A stretch of 64,000 nucleotides of DNA from Carya illinoinensis (lineage: Eukaryota; Streptophyta; Magnoliopsida; Fagales; Juglandaceae), in the NCBI RefSeq assembly GCF_018687715.1, contig NC_056760.1:7725501-7789500 (forward strand). Reading direction: 5' to 3'. Positions 43,301 through 54,534 of the stretch are shown piece by piece. Numbering within the stretch: position 1 is the first letter of the stretch; each line of letters starts with the position of its first letter. Under the pieces are notes generated by a model that saw only the letters and a list, made by a program, of their open reading frames with translations, did no database searches and had not been told where the DNA came from. The position numbers and the translations under genes are program-made.

Positions 43301-44080
43301 GAATACATGGGGCCACAACAACTGTGGAGTATGTATTTTTCATGTTAAGTCAAGTTTGTGTAGAATACATGGGGCCACAACAACTGTGGAATATGTATTT
43401 TCATGTTAATTCAAGTTTCAGAGCAAGTTCATGCTAAGTCAAGTTGCAAGTCAAGTTCAGTTCATGTTTCAATTTAAGTTATGTCAATTATGCTATGTTG
43501 TACTCCAAGTTATGCTTTAATTTCTTATGAATTTGATTATGCATTTATGCTTTTACTGACATCCATGCATCATTAGCTTGTGTGGAAGTTTTTTGTTAAC
43601 TTACTGAGATTTGTAATCAAATCTCACTTTGGTAGTCCCAACTACCATTCCCCCCGAATGGTAGATCTTGTTACAGGACCTGAAGGAGAATCAGGAGCTG
43701 ATCAACTAGACACAGTTGACTAAGTGACGGTGCGACATAAATGTTGATATAGTAATTAACGTAAATTACTACTTGTACGATTGAGTTGCATCTCTACTAC
43801 TTTTTGGATCATAACCATTTTGGACTAGTGTTGTGATCTTAGTTGTTCAATGGATTTTTATGTATGAAGTATGTTTTAAGCATTTGAGATATTTTCAATT
43901 TGGTGCATAGTATTGCTAAAGACAAAAAAAAATTTATCCGCTGCGAATATTGCATATTGTTAGATGCATGTTAGGAATATTACATCTTATATGTCATGAA
44001 CGGGGGCAGGTAACCTTGTGTTGCATGTCTCGACGCTTCAAATGTCCGTCCGATCCCAAACGGAATTTGGGGGCGTCACA
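40353..44080 (+). mobile_element. Large solo LTR, probably Ty3/Gypsy
   Basis: Starts TGTAACAGCCCGC and ends GGGGGCGTCACA, the TGTAAC...GTCACA style common to plant Gypsy LTRs. It is flanked by AAAAA on both sides (40348-40352 and 44081-44085). The duplication is low-complexity, so the terminal motifs carry most of the weight. It is 3728 bp with no coding domains, hence solo. An eight-unit repeat array lies at 42969-43402. Orientation inferred from the terminal sequence style. Confidence 0.7.
42969..43402 (+). repeat. Tandem array of a palindromic repeat, 8 copies
   Basis: Each unit contains ATACATGGGGCCACAACAAC followed by TGTGGAGTATGTATTT. Within it CCACA pairs with TGTGG and ATACAT with ATGTAT, so every unit can fold to a hairpin. 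Spacing alternates between about 44 and 63 bp, indicating duplication of pairs of units. Inside the large solo LTR. Confidence 0.9.
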
Positions 44081-44085
44081 AAAAA

Positions 44086-45739
44086 TATATTTATCTTTTT
44101 TTTTTTTATCATTTTCCTCTTAATATTTTTTGACGTGACATTAAATGATAGGCTCACAAATAAAATATAATAAATAATTTATAATTATTTAATACTATAT
44201 AATATGATAATAAGAGAATAATAATAAAAGAGATAATGAGTCGTATTACTATTTCTAAAATAATGTAAGAAAAGTATTTAGTTTGTAAAAATATCTTATA
44301 AAAATAAAATTAATAAATTAAAGTGATTTATTATAGTAAATCCAATCATAAAATTATTTCAAATATAAAATTGTAACACTCAAGCCTAGTATCAAACCCT
44401 TGTCCATGTCCGCGAACTATTAATTTATTAAGGTTAATATTTAGGTGAAGATCATTTGAAATTTAATAAGTAATTTTGAATAGACCACGGGTTCAAAATT
44501 CTATTACGATGGAATATAGATATTTATTGAACTCAATAATTTGAACAAAAATCTATTTAATATTTACGGATCAAATAGACCACTTTTAAATGGTGATATA
44601 CTCAACTATTATTTTAAAGGAAAAATATAGTTGCAAGTATAATTGTGGACTAATCTGTATACTAATGTGATGTGATTGGTTAAAAAGTAGATTTTATTGA
44701 AAACAGTGTTAATTTAAATTTTAAGTATGAATAAATCAGTATTGATACACAGATTAGTGCGCGACTGTGATTGTATGTAGCAAAACTCTATTTTAAAAGC
44801 TCAAAAAATCGACCCAAAAACTCGTGGAGAACCCAAACCCAGTTGCACTAAACCCCTAAGCTGCGTGTATTTAGAAAAAAAAAATTTAAAAAAAAAAAGG
44901 AAAAAAAAAAAGAAAAAGAAAAAACCATGCACTGTTTTTATTCCATCTTACAACACTAGGATTCCAACAAATCCTTTTAAACTTAAGAAATTCTATCTGT
45001 AGTCTCCAAATAGGGACTGTATGTATATGTCTTTTATTAAATGAAAAAAATATCATTTTAAGATAGATATTTTTATAATTTTAAAAATAAAATTATCTAT
45101 ATCTATAATGGAGTCCCTAAATTAGGATTGTATGTAATATTACTGTTTAAACCTCACCATATATATATATACATATCTATGCTAGCTCGTGAAATAACCT
45201 TAAAAACAAACCTCACGCACAACAACCTCTCCCTATACGTTTGAAACCCAAAGACACCATCGACAACAACCATACCCATCCACTTAGCCGTCACCATCAC
45301 TCCCATGCATAAAAACATGAGGTCTTGCACACTACCAGCCCACAACCTCCGACCACATTGCTGCCTTCCAAATTCAGGAAGCAACCAAACAAGTCATCTC
45401 AATAAAAACCGTGAGCCACTGCACCTCCTCACACCACCATCTCATCTCATGAAAAACCACACAGTTGCAAGCCACTTCCCTGCATTATTTGTCACTGCAC
45501 AGAGTGATCACCTCGGCTAGCCATCAGGATCAACCCAAATGCTACCCTAGGACCACCCAACATCAACCCGCCTCCACGCAAGACCAATGCATCCCAACGC
45601 TCCCCCTATGTTTTAACCATCTATAAACAAAGCAAGTTTCTAGCTCAACCCTCCACCGTGCACCACTACAGCACCATCATAAGGTTATGAATTTGCAGAG
45701 CGTTTCCTGTGGAGACATAGACGAACCACCGTAGCCCTT
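44086..45739. other. Intergenic region, no gene recognised
   Basis: AT-rich. Contains a MITE at 44619-44788, an A-rich tract at 44876-44925 and an unremarkable region at 45200-45700 with short opposing open frames that show no family motif. Confidence 0.45.
44619..44788. mobile_element. MITE with 9-bp target duplication
   Basis: Flanked by TATTTTAAA on each side (44610-44618 and 44789-44797). Starts GGAAAAATATAGTTGCAAG and ends GTATGTAGCAAAACTC; the ends form an imperfect inverted repeat. A second copy is at 28802-28975. A 9-bp duplication points to a Mutator-type family. Confidence 0.75.
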
Positions 45740-46013
45740 TGTTAAGATATAAAATAAATAATAAAATTTACTTATTTCCATCAGTTTAAACTTTTGAGAC
45801 AAGTAGTGATTTCACATTGTATCATGTCAAAGGTCCTGAGTTCAAACCCTGACTCTACACTCTATCCTATTTCATTAAATATTTCACGTGTTAGGTCACC
45901 TATTGAGAAAGAGTTTGGTCCATATATGAGGGGGAGTGTTAAGATATAAAATAAATAATAAAAATGACATCTTCCCATCAGCTTTAGTTTTTAGGACAAG
46001 TGGTGATTTCACA
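45740..46013 (+). mobile_element. Miniature LTR retrotransposon (SMART/TRIM-like), 274 bp
   Basis: Two 77-bp terminal repeats, 45740-45816 and 45937-46013, each TGTTAAGATATAAAATAAAT to GATTTCACA. The left one is followed by TTGTATCATG, a decayed form of the TTGGTATCAGAG initiator-tRNA-Met primer site. A GAGGGGGAG polypurine tract precedes the right one. No coding capacity. CCCTT and CCCCT flank it, an uncertain target duplication. Confidence 0.82.
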
Positions 46014-47498
46014 CCCCTCACCTTTACGCTTCACTCTTGGTAGCTACACAGACTGGCCGACATCAAGATCTCTGTCCACGTTATCTCTCTCTATCTCTCG
46101 GTTCTCTCACTTCTTCTCATTGCACCTTTCAGGTTTTTTCTCCCACTCTCTCAAGTTAGTTCTGTGTGTGTGTGTGTGTGTGTGTGTGAATATTACAAGC
46201 TGGTGGGTTATGTTGCATCATGGGTCGTGCAATTGAGGGCTTACACCGATGCGTTATGGGTTTAAGAGAGGTTATCAATTTTTGAGAACTCAGGCTGATG
46301 AAAGGTTAGACTAATTTTAAAATTTAGGGAAATATAAATGATGTTAGTATTTTAGGATTTTTATAGTAGTATGCCTCTATGTTAAATTGTGATATTTATC
46401 TATCAGTGGTTTTTGGATTAGGTCAGGACAAAGATTTTGTTTAAGTTCAAAACTTAGATAGTATACTGTAGAAGTCAGGTAAACCGGGTTTTTATACTAG
46501 ACTTTGCATAAAATGAGTAGACTGAGGTTGATTTTATGAAAATACGCATGTTTTGTTATGGAAAAAAAAAAAGACTTGAAAATAATCTCAGTTATTTTAT
46601 CTATATTATTCTTGAAATCTGTATAAAAGATAAAAGTGCTTTTTGTCATGACTAGTGTAGACATGAACAAATTTTTGGTATCACGTTTCTGAATTGTACA
46701 AAGGGAGTGAATATGAAATCTAAACATTTATGCATGATTAAGTGAAGATACTCTGAATTTGTTTTTGATTATGTGAAAATTATATGAATCTGTTCAGTAC
46801 TCTATTTTAATATGATATGACATATGAAAACTTTTGGCATGACATTCTAATTCTTCTTCTGGTTCTAATTCCGATATTTCTTATGTTAATGTGTTGGTAC
46901 CAACATTTTTGTTTGGCTCTGATTTATAGCCCTATCACGGAATATAATAGTGGCATTTAGCCTAGCCACAAGACATAATAGTGGTCTCCAAACCTGCTAC
47001 AAGATATAATAGTGGCCCCGGCCCCACCTTGAGAAATAATAGTGGTATATGTTATGAGTGCATCACCTTGGTGACGAACAGTGATAGGTTCTACCTGGTT
47101 AACCGCAAATATACACAAACCTACCATAGGGGTTAAACACAGCTTCTATTATGATACAACGCTCGATATGATATAATATGATATGATGATGATCTTCAGT
47201 TATGTTATGCTAAAGAACTTTTGAATATGAATATTTTGAACTGTCACTCTGATATTTTGATAATATGTTTTGGTTCTGCATTCTGAAATTAGAAATGTCT
47301 TATTCTGCATTCTAAATCGTGTAATTGCTAATGTTTACATGCTAATATAAATTCTCTGCTTATTAAGTTGTTGATAACCCATTTCTTATTTCCACATTTT
47401 TTTGTTAGATAAGTTGAATGTTTTAGTTGAGAATCAAGATTAAGGAGCATAAACAAAATTATTTAAGTATAGTAGATTAAGCACAAAAGGATGTCACG
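46014..47498. other. Intergenic region, possible LTR remnant
   Basis: No gene recognised. Has a (GT)n run at 46163-46188 and a 31-bp tandem repeat near 46936-47050. The overall look, with a small GC-rich repeat array in an AT-rich background, resembles the large solo LTR, but no termini were found. Confidence 0.4.
46936..47050. repeat. About 31-bp tandem repeat with ATAATAGTGG core
   Basis: The word ATAATAGTGG recurs four times (near 46944, 46975, 47006 and 47036) with diverged spacers such as CATTTAGCCTAGCCACAAG. Confidence 0.8.
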
Positions 47499-47506
47499 GT
47501 TATTGG

Positions 47507-48676
47507 TAGGCCTGTGCAAAATGGCATGGATTCGATCCGAACCAAAAGACCCAATTGAGGACGTCCAAATAAAATCAGGTTGATCGGGTTGGACAATAAG
47601 TCGGGCTTAACAGCTCTCAAAGTCGATCAAAACCAATCACCCATTTTTCCTTATTCTCAAACCATAGCCGTCGTTCTTCCTATTCTTCTTCTTCGCTGCT
47701 ATACAACCACCCACCATCTGGGTTTCTCCTTATTTTTCCAAAGGAATCCGAGTGTCCTTTCCAAACAAGCACAAGGTGAGGAATTTAGAAAATACTCCCA
47801 ACTTTCCAAAATGCAAGCAAATTCTGATACTAGATCAAAAAATGTAAGGAATCTTAGTTCCTTAAAAATAAACCCTAGAGCTCTATATCAGATCCAAAAA
47901 TAAACCAAATAACCACAAGGACAAGAGAAGCAAAACTCAAATCGAATTTCAGATAATAAAAAAGAAGTACACAATAGATTTAAAAAGTTGAAGCTCGCAA
48001 AGTGGCATTTAGAACTTGAGAGGATTGATAAGAAGAAGATACCAAAGTTGATAAAGAGGGAGTTGGGATTATCCAGAATTAGGATAAAAACTGAGTTGAT
48101 AAAAATTAAAAGAGTAATGCTACATACAGTCATTTTTGCGCATTCTCTGCGCACTCCACTGATATGATTGGCTGGATTAATTTTTTTTTAATACACAACC
48201 AATCGTATTACTGGAGTGCGCAAAGGAATCCGCAAAAATGACTGCACATAGAATTTTTCAAATTAAAAACAAAGTTGATAAGAACGAGGATTCTCTAGAA
48301 ATGAAGTGGTACAGGTGGGATTTAAAGAGTTGAGATTTTCCATTCTTTTCTATTTTACCTGGGGGAGGCTACACCAAAAGGAACGGTGAGAAAGTAAAGA
48401 AATCAAATCCAAGTATGTAGCACTTTCGTACTCCTATACTAGATAGCGATCTATGGAACGGGGATGAGCATGATACTCAGAGAGAGAGGATGACAGGTCA
48501 AAGCTGTAGAAAAATAAATATTGAATACAACACAAGCATGCGAGTAAAAATAACGAGTTCAACCCGATCCAAAAGTTTACGTATCGGGTCAGTCGGGTCG
48601 AGTGGGTGCTGCCTTTCATGTGGGCCAGGTCAGGTTGGGCCAAAATATGATTCGAATGGGTCATTGTGCAGGCTTA
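47507..48676. mobile_element. Non-autonomous hAT-like element, 1.17 kb
   Basis: A perfect 8-bp duplication GTTATTGG (47499-47506 and 48677-48684) encloses ends TAGGCCTGTGCA and TGTGCAGGCTTA, imperfect inverted repeats. An 8-bp target site is the hAT hallmark. Subterminal zones are rich in CGGGT/ACCCG words. No transposase motif was seen, so it must rely on another copy. It contains a nested foldback at 48116-48253. Confidence 0.8.
48116..48253. mobile_element. Foldback MITE nested in the hAT element
   Basis: The arms are long: ACATACAGTCATTTTTGCGC ... GCACTCCA on the left is mirrored by TGGAGTGCGCAAAGGA ... CGCAAAAATGACTGCACAT on the right, continuing inward to ATTGG/CCAAT. The whole can form one hairpin with a small T-rich loop. 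Confidence 0.85.
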
Positions 48677-48684
48677 GTTATTGG

Positions 48685-50319
48685 AGAATGTTATTTAGTA
48701 AATTTATTGTGCTCTAATGACGTAGTTGACATTTATATTAAGATTTTGTGATATTCTTCGTTAATTATCTTGGAATATTTTGTTTTAAACAATGAGATTT
48801 TATATATAATTGAGAATTTAGAATTTATATCTGTATGCTGAGATATGATTTTAAGTGACATGTAGCCTATCTAGATATGAGGCGTTATAAAAATACATAT
48901 AAAAGTATATTAATTTATGCATTTTATTTTTATAAAATCTTTTTAATCTACTTAACAGCTCTAAACACCATTACGAATTGTCTAGAGAAAATAAAAAATC
49001 AACATGTAATCGAGCACTTTTATAATCATAGGAGAAACCAAATTAGGAATAGTTTAGCTACAGGAACTAAAGTGCTACAATTGGTGAGAAAGTTGGAGGT
49101 TGCAATCGCCTTTTACTTGGCAATGATTTTGGTATCCGTAAAAAGGGAGAATGGAAAATGGACGAAAATCTCTTAAAAGCAATACTTTCTGTGAGAAAAA
49201 ATCTAGTTGGAACATGACACGTTTTCCACTCGCAAGAAAGGGCAAAAAATTAATGTTCCACTGACCAAAGCAGTCCTTCCACCCAATCTCATCATCCTTT
49301 ATATCCATAGGAAGGATGTGGCAGCCACATTGGAATTCACTTATACGTCTATATTGGGTTTTTATTTTTTTATGATATAGATAAATAATATTTACAGTCA
49401 TATATAATTTTGTAAATACTATACATTAATTTTAAAAAAAGTTAATAAATATAAAATCTATGTAAAAAAAAAATTAATGTTTTAATGATTAATTTTCAAT
49501 TTTTTCAATCCATGATTATATCTATCGTTACTCAATATGATTTCATCTCATCTCATATCATTTTAAATTTTTTTATCTTATTTCTTTTCTAAATATCACT
49601 CAAATATAAATACTTTTCAATTTTAAATCTTCAACTTTTTCTTTTAATTATTACTCAATCATTACAACTTTCTCCAACTTTCAAACAAAATATAAAAAAT
49701 AATTCAACTTTTTCACATCCTAAAATAAAAATAATATTCAAAAGTTATATTCAAACGATATTTTAATGTAACTTTTTATCTCTAATTTTTCAAAACCCAC
49801 TAAAATATCTTAATCCAAACAATTTCACTACTAAGCCAAAAATTCATAAACCGCCTCATAAATCCTTGAGCTAATTTGAGCACCTTTCTCCCCGCTCTAT
49901 GTATATACCTAATAACAAGGTCAATAAAAACTATTTTTTATTTTATTTTTAGAGTTTTTAAATTTTTTTAAATTAAAATTAATTTTTTTTCAATATTTTG
50001 AAAAATAAATTATAGTATTTATATATTATAATAAGATATTAATTTAAAGATAATGAAGTACTATTTTCCCATCAGTTGGGACTAAAAATTACATTTCCAA
50101 CGGTTTTTATTTTCACCACGAGAATGGGCCTTGACTTTATAACCGAAAGGATTGGGACAACCAACGAGCAGCCCGATATCTTTTTACGGCCCGTTTGTCT
50201 GCGGAAAAAAATAAAATCGAAAGAAAATGCTCCTTCTCGCTAAAACCCTAATCAGTAGTAACAAATTTCTGACTCTGAAAGGACCAGAGACAGTTGAGAG
50301 AGGGAGAGAGCAGAGAAAA
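48685..50319. other. Region upstream of the thioredoxin gene
   Basis: AT-rich; holds a CTCATCTC-family MITE at about 49530-49800 and then the promoter and 5' UTR of the plus-strand thioredoxin gene, with a GAGAGAGGGAGAGAGCAGAG stretch just before its start codon. An in-frame upstream ATG at 50227 could add 31 residues to the thioredoxin. No other gene seen. Confidence 0.5.
49530..49800. mobile_element. MITE copy of the CTCATCTC family, long version
   Basis: Opens TTCATCTCATCTCATATC, contains CAATCATTACAACTTT and AAATAATTCAACTTTTTC, and closes TTTTATCTCTAATTTTTC. Shares the right half with 2827-2990. Confidence 0.6.
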
Positions 50320-53300
50320 ATGGCGAGAAGTTCAATTCTTCGCTCCCAAGTTCTGCGCCAAGCACTTGGCTGCAACAAGCTTAGTCCAGCAGTATCTTGT
50401 AATCTTAGTTCTGGTAATTCTAGTTCCTACGAAACCCTACTATCGCCGAATCCAACCCCATCACTCTCCCATCCGAGTCCTTCTAAACCCTTCTCCTCCA
50501 TCTCGTCCAATCCCACCACCGCCACGGGATTTCGCTTTTCGAATCTTCCATTCCTGCTATCCCGACCCTTTTCATCTTCCTCAGGTACCTGCATTTGTAC
50601 AATGCGTTCCGTTTTTCTTCTTAATTGGTTAAATTGTGTTTATATGCACATATTCTTTTGTTTTTACCAAATTTTTATTTATTCGTTCCTATGCCCTCCC
50701 GCCCGCACACTGACACCCGTCACACCCCCTTTTATATGATCCGGCTCAAGTTATACTTTGCTAGACCCATTGTTGAATTACAGGTTCACATCCTGCTCCC
50801 GAAGAAGATGATCGTATTGAGCAGTAAAATAATTTCAATATATGTGATATTTGGCATGCATTATAAATGTGCCAAAGGCGTTTGATCATATTGGAGTTGA
50901 GAAATATTAATATGATGACAAGTTTTTGAGTGGGTGTAACATCCGGTTATATCTTGAATGCAAACCATACTTAGAAAGGGGATTCAGCTGTTAATACTTA
51001 GTATTCTCTATCATTCGGTCGAGATTAGAAAAATAAAAAGTGTTGGTTGTACCGGAAGTGGCATTGGTGGGTGTTGTGACGGAAGTTATGGTAGGAGTAG
51101 GCGGGGGTTTTTGAGGGGGGAGGGGGTGCTGGGATAAGGGAGGTGATATTGGTTGCAGTGCGGTTGAGTCGGAATGGAGGGGGAATGGACTTGGTGTCAG
51201 TGCAGAGGAAGGTGTGAAGAGATGACTAGTGTAAAGAGATACCGTGGATACAGAAACAATGGTAGCCGTGGTACATAGTCGAAGTTTTGCACAAATTCCT
51301 ATATATGTCAATGTGTTTGATATTTTTTTATTCCCATGAATTGATTTTTTGTTGTTGTTTTATTGATGTTTGGAACCGCTATTTTTGCTTCAATAGTGGT
51401 TTCTTCCATATTTCATTCTCTCACATTTGGGACCCATCGTGTGAGTGAATGGTGTGGAATCAACCATGATGGGAGTGGAAAGAGCATTTCTCTTGATATA
51501 GCTTTGTGTTTTACCAAGATATATTTTTTATCCGATAATAATCCGACATCATGTTTATATCATATGCCAAATCAATGATTTGATTTCAGGTCCATCCAAC
51601 ATTCTTCTCATTAAGTCGGAAAATGAATTCAATAGTACACTTGGCAAGGTTCAAGGTATATACATTCCTCTTGTATATTTTTTCCACACAACAGATTTCT
51701 CACTTGTAAAAAAGTCCTATACCAAAATTAGATGAAAACAGAGACAAGAATCCTTTTGCATATGTATTCTTTGTTTGAAAAAAACTGTATTGCCCAGCTC
51801 CTAGAAAGCTTATGCAATTTTTTGCTATAATTTTTGTGGCAGACGAATCTTTGCCGGCAGTTTTCTATTTCACTGCAGTCTGGTGTGGACCTTGTAAGTT
51901 TCTAATTATTTAGGTTGATTAGTAAATAATGTGAATTAAAAGGTGCTTTATTATCTGATTGCATTCCTAGCTCTTTATTTATTTATTTATTTTTTTGTAA
52001 TTCATCTTTCATTGAATTGAATGATGGGATATCCTTATTGTGCAGGCAGGTTCATATCTCCTCTCATTGAAGAGTTGAGTGAGAAATACCCTCACGTGAA
52101 GACATATAAGATTGACATTGACCAGGTAGGAAGGGGGAACTGGGATGTTTTCTTTTCCAATTTTGGTTAATTTGCATGGAAGTTACTTATCAAAAAAAAA
52201 AAAAGTTAATTTGCATGGAAGTTGGAATCATCATGTTCATCATACAATGTTTGTATAAAATCTTATGTTGACAAAAAATAATTTCAAGTCTGGAATGCAG
52301 GTATTTTGGTTTTGATCTGATGATTGAAACCATGTTATTATAGCAATTCTTGGAAACATTAGTTAAGCAATTGTTGGTTTCAATTTTATTTCAATATTTT
52401 ACCTTTTTACTATATTTTATTTTTTATAAGAAAGTTCACTCTGTCCCTTTCTTCTTATTTTTCTTTTTTGTAACTAATCATTCCATCGTAAGGTAAAGCT
52501 TTTGTGGTTCTTTCATATCATTTTGAGTGGAAAAAGAATTTGAGTATCTATAGATATCGTACTTATAAAAAAGAAAGTATCTGTAGATATCTATCACAAG
52601 CTCGGCAACAGCTTCAATGTCATAAACTTGAAGTGCAAGCACAAATAGTTTTTAATCTATCATGCTGCTAAGAAATGAAGTATTTCTAGATGTAAAGTTC
52701 TCCTTAAACAAATTATACAATGGTAAATACTTTCTCGGGCTGGGTAATGCAAGGTCTTACCCTGTATCGACTCTCCTCCCTCTGGCCAAAAAAAAAAAGC
52801 AAAAAGGAAAGGAAATGTTACAGCACTAAATATTTTTTTTTCCTGAAAATTTCTTTTAATACTGTTGAAACTTATAATGAACATGTGGAAATAATGTCAT
52901 TGGGACGAGTCAACACTTGTTTTGAACAAGATTCTGTTGCTGGACAGAGAGTTGCTCACAAAATGAATTGGATCATTTCAACTGAGCTTTGTATTGGAAC
53001 TTCCATTAACCTTCCACTAGAATATCTGACAAAGCGATTGTATTACATCATGTTTTGCAATTTGCATGGCTGTATTGTATTGGAGTGTTATGTGCGACTT
53101 CCTCACTTGGGAGTGAAAATTCTTTATCATACCTTCTCATGCATAACTGAGGCAGACCAATTCTTTTTTTTAATAAGTAAGAAATCTTATTTTATTTGCA
53201 GGAAGGACTTGGAAGTGTATTGAGCAAGTTACAAATTACCTCTGTGGTAAACGATTTGATCTTTCATTTCTGCTTTGTGTTCTTATGCCTTTATGTGACT

Positions 53301-54534
53301 CCACAATCAAATTTCTGCCATGTGCCTGTACATTCTTTAATTTCATTATGGACAACATTCTCTTTCTGTCAAATTGTACTTCCTGTGTCTTAAGTTCCAT
53401 CTTATCAAAAGACTGAATAAATGGTTTTCTGTTATTTAAATTATTTTGAATGCATGGAGTAGAGAGTTATTTTTTGGGGATAGCAAATAGTACAACATGA
53501 TGCTAATCCACAATATATTTTTTTTCTGTTTTTTATGCGATATCATTTTCTAAAATGGGTGAAAGTGCTTGTACACGTAATAGAACAATCCCCTATGTAA
53601 TTGATCTCTAAAAATATAAAATAAATACACTGCAATTGTTTTTATGGTTCTAACAAGAATTATAGGCACCTTTAGAAAACAAGCCTCAATGTAATTGCTC
53701 ACCCCAAAAAAGGAAATACTGTGTAATTGTTTTTATGGTTATGGCGGGAATTATAGACACCTTTAGAACATATGGAAATATCGAGTTTTGGGGATTGGGG
53801 CTTTAGAATCCTACTAACAAGTAAAAATTAGTCCGTTTTGATCCATCGTTGTCCTATCAATCCTAGTCCACAATACCAAGTCACCAACTTCGGAGCCCCA
53901 CGCCTTCAAGTAAAAGCAGTCCAGCTTGTATGGCATCCATAATTGAGCGAATCATTTGGCCTGTCCACCCATGGCTTAATGTGTTGTGCTGCCCACAGCT
54001 TGAAGCCCATGAGCATGCCAAGCACACTGGCATCTACATCTCTAAAATGTTGAAAATGACTTTCTTTATTAAAAAAAAAAAAAGAAGAAAAAAACTAAAG
54101 ATGAGATTAGGGTTTGTTGGCCAAATTCTATATGTTTAAGATGAAATTTTGCCTGACGACAAGAATGGGGAGTACATATAATCTAATCGTGGGCTTAAAA
54201 AGTTGTGGTCCAATATAATTTGTATGACATTTTGAGTGTTTATACTTGGAACGTGTTTGTATATTGATGTTATATCCAATCTGTGTGATGTGGGCACATT
54301 ATATGGGTTTAACCGGGTGGAAGGCATGCTGCTTTGCATAGTATCTGAGATCCCTCATCATTAAAATGTTCGTGTATTCATGTAAACATGTGTGTTACAA
54401 AGCTGAGATGTTTATTTTTTATACTTTTGCTACAGCCAACACTCCATTTTTTTAAAACGGGGAAAAAGGCTGTTGAAGTAATTGGCGCTGATGTGGCTCG
54501 CTTGAAGGATACAATGGAGAAACTCTACAAGTAA
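50320..54534 (+). CDS. TRXO1: Mitochondrial thioredoxin o, 6 exons
   Basis: Small dithiol-disulphide oxidoreductase that is reduced by NADPH-thioredoxin reductase and acts on mitochondrial enzymes. Exons: 50320-50584, 51590-51655, 51843-51893, 52046-52125, 53202-53246 and 54436-54534. Total is 606 nt or 201 aa with all phases closed. Residues 1 to about 85 form a Ser/Arg-rich presequence (MARSSILRSQVLRQALG...), typical of mitochondrial import. The thioredoxin fold follows with the active site WCGPC (124-128), split between exons 3 and 4, then RFISPLIEELSEKYP, YKIDID and the cis-proline segment TSVPTLHFFKTGKK (P170). The start at 50320 sits in a good AAAAATGGCG context; an in-frame upstream ATG at 50227 is possible. 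The o-type call rests on presequence, exon layout and core similarity to Arabidopsis TRXO1. Confidence 0.94.
50991..51311 (-). other. GC-rich open stretch inside thioredoxin intron 1, unexplained
   Basis: A 106-codon frame reads antisense through the intron, rich in proline, serine and threonine (e.g. SPPLSQHPLPPQKPPPTP). Base composition differs sharply from the AT-rich intron around it. No known domain, no splice context, no flanking repeat recognised. It may be captured or retroposed gene sequence, or chance. Confidence 0.3.
52185..52204 (+). mobile_element. Ultra-short LINE tail insertion
   Basis: Only ACTTATC followed by 13 A is present, flanked by the perfect 19-bp duplication GTTAATTTGCATGGAAGTT (52166-52184 and 52205-52223). 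It sits in intron 4 of the thioredoxin gene. The seven 3' bases match the terminal bases of the larger LINE copies in the window. Confidence 0.85.
53631..53768. repeat. Short direct duplication in thioredoxin intron 5
   Basis: A 47-bp segment TG(C/T)AATTGTTTTTATGGTT...ACCTTTAGAA occurs at 53631-53678 and again at 53722-53768 with a few differences, separated by about 43 bp. Confidence 0.8.

Noticed and set aside
43128..43437. Open frames with repeating MGPQQLWSMY or HGATTTVEYV peptides
   Set aside because: They translate the hairpin repeat array of the solo LTR; unit lengths vary and the same repeat is read in several frames, so no protein is implied.
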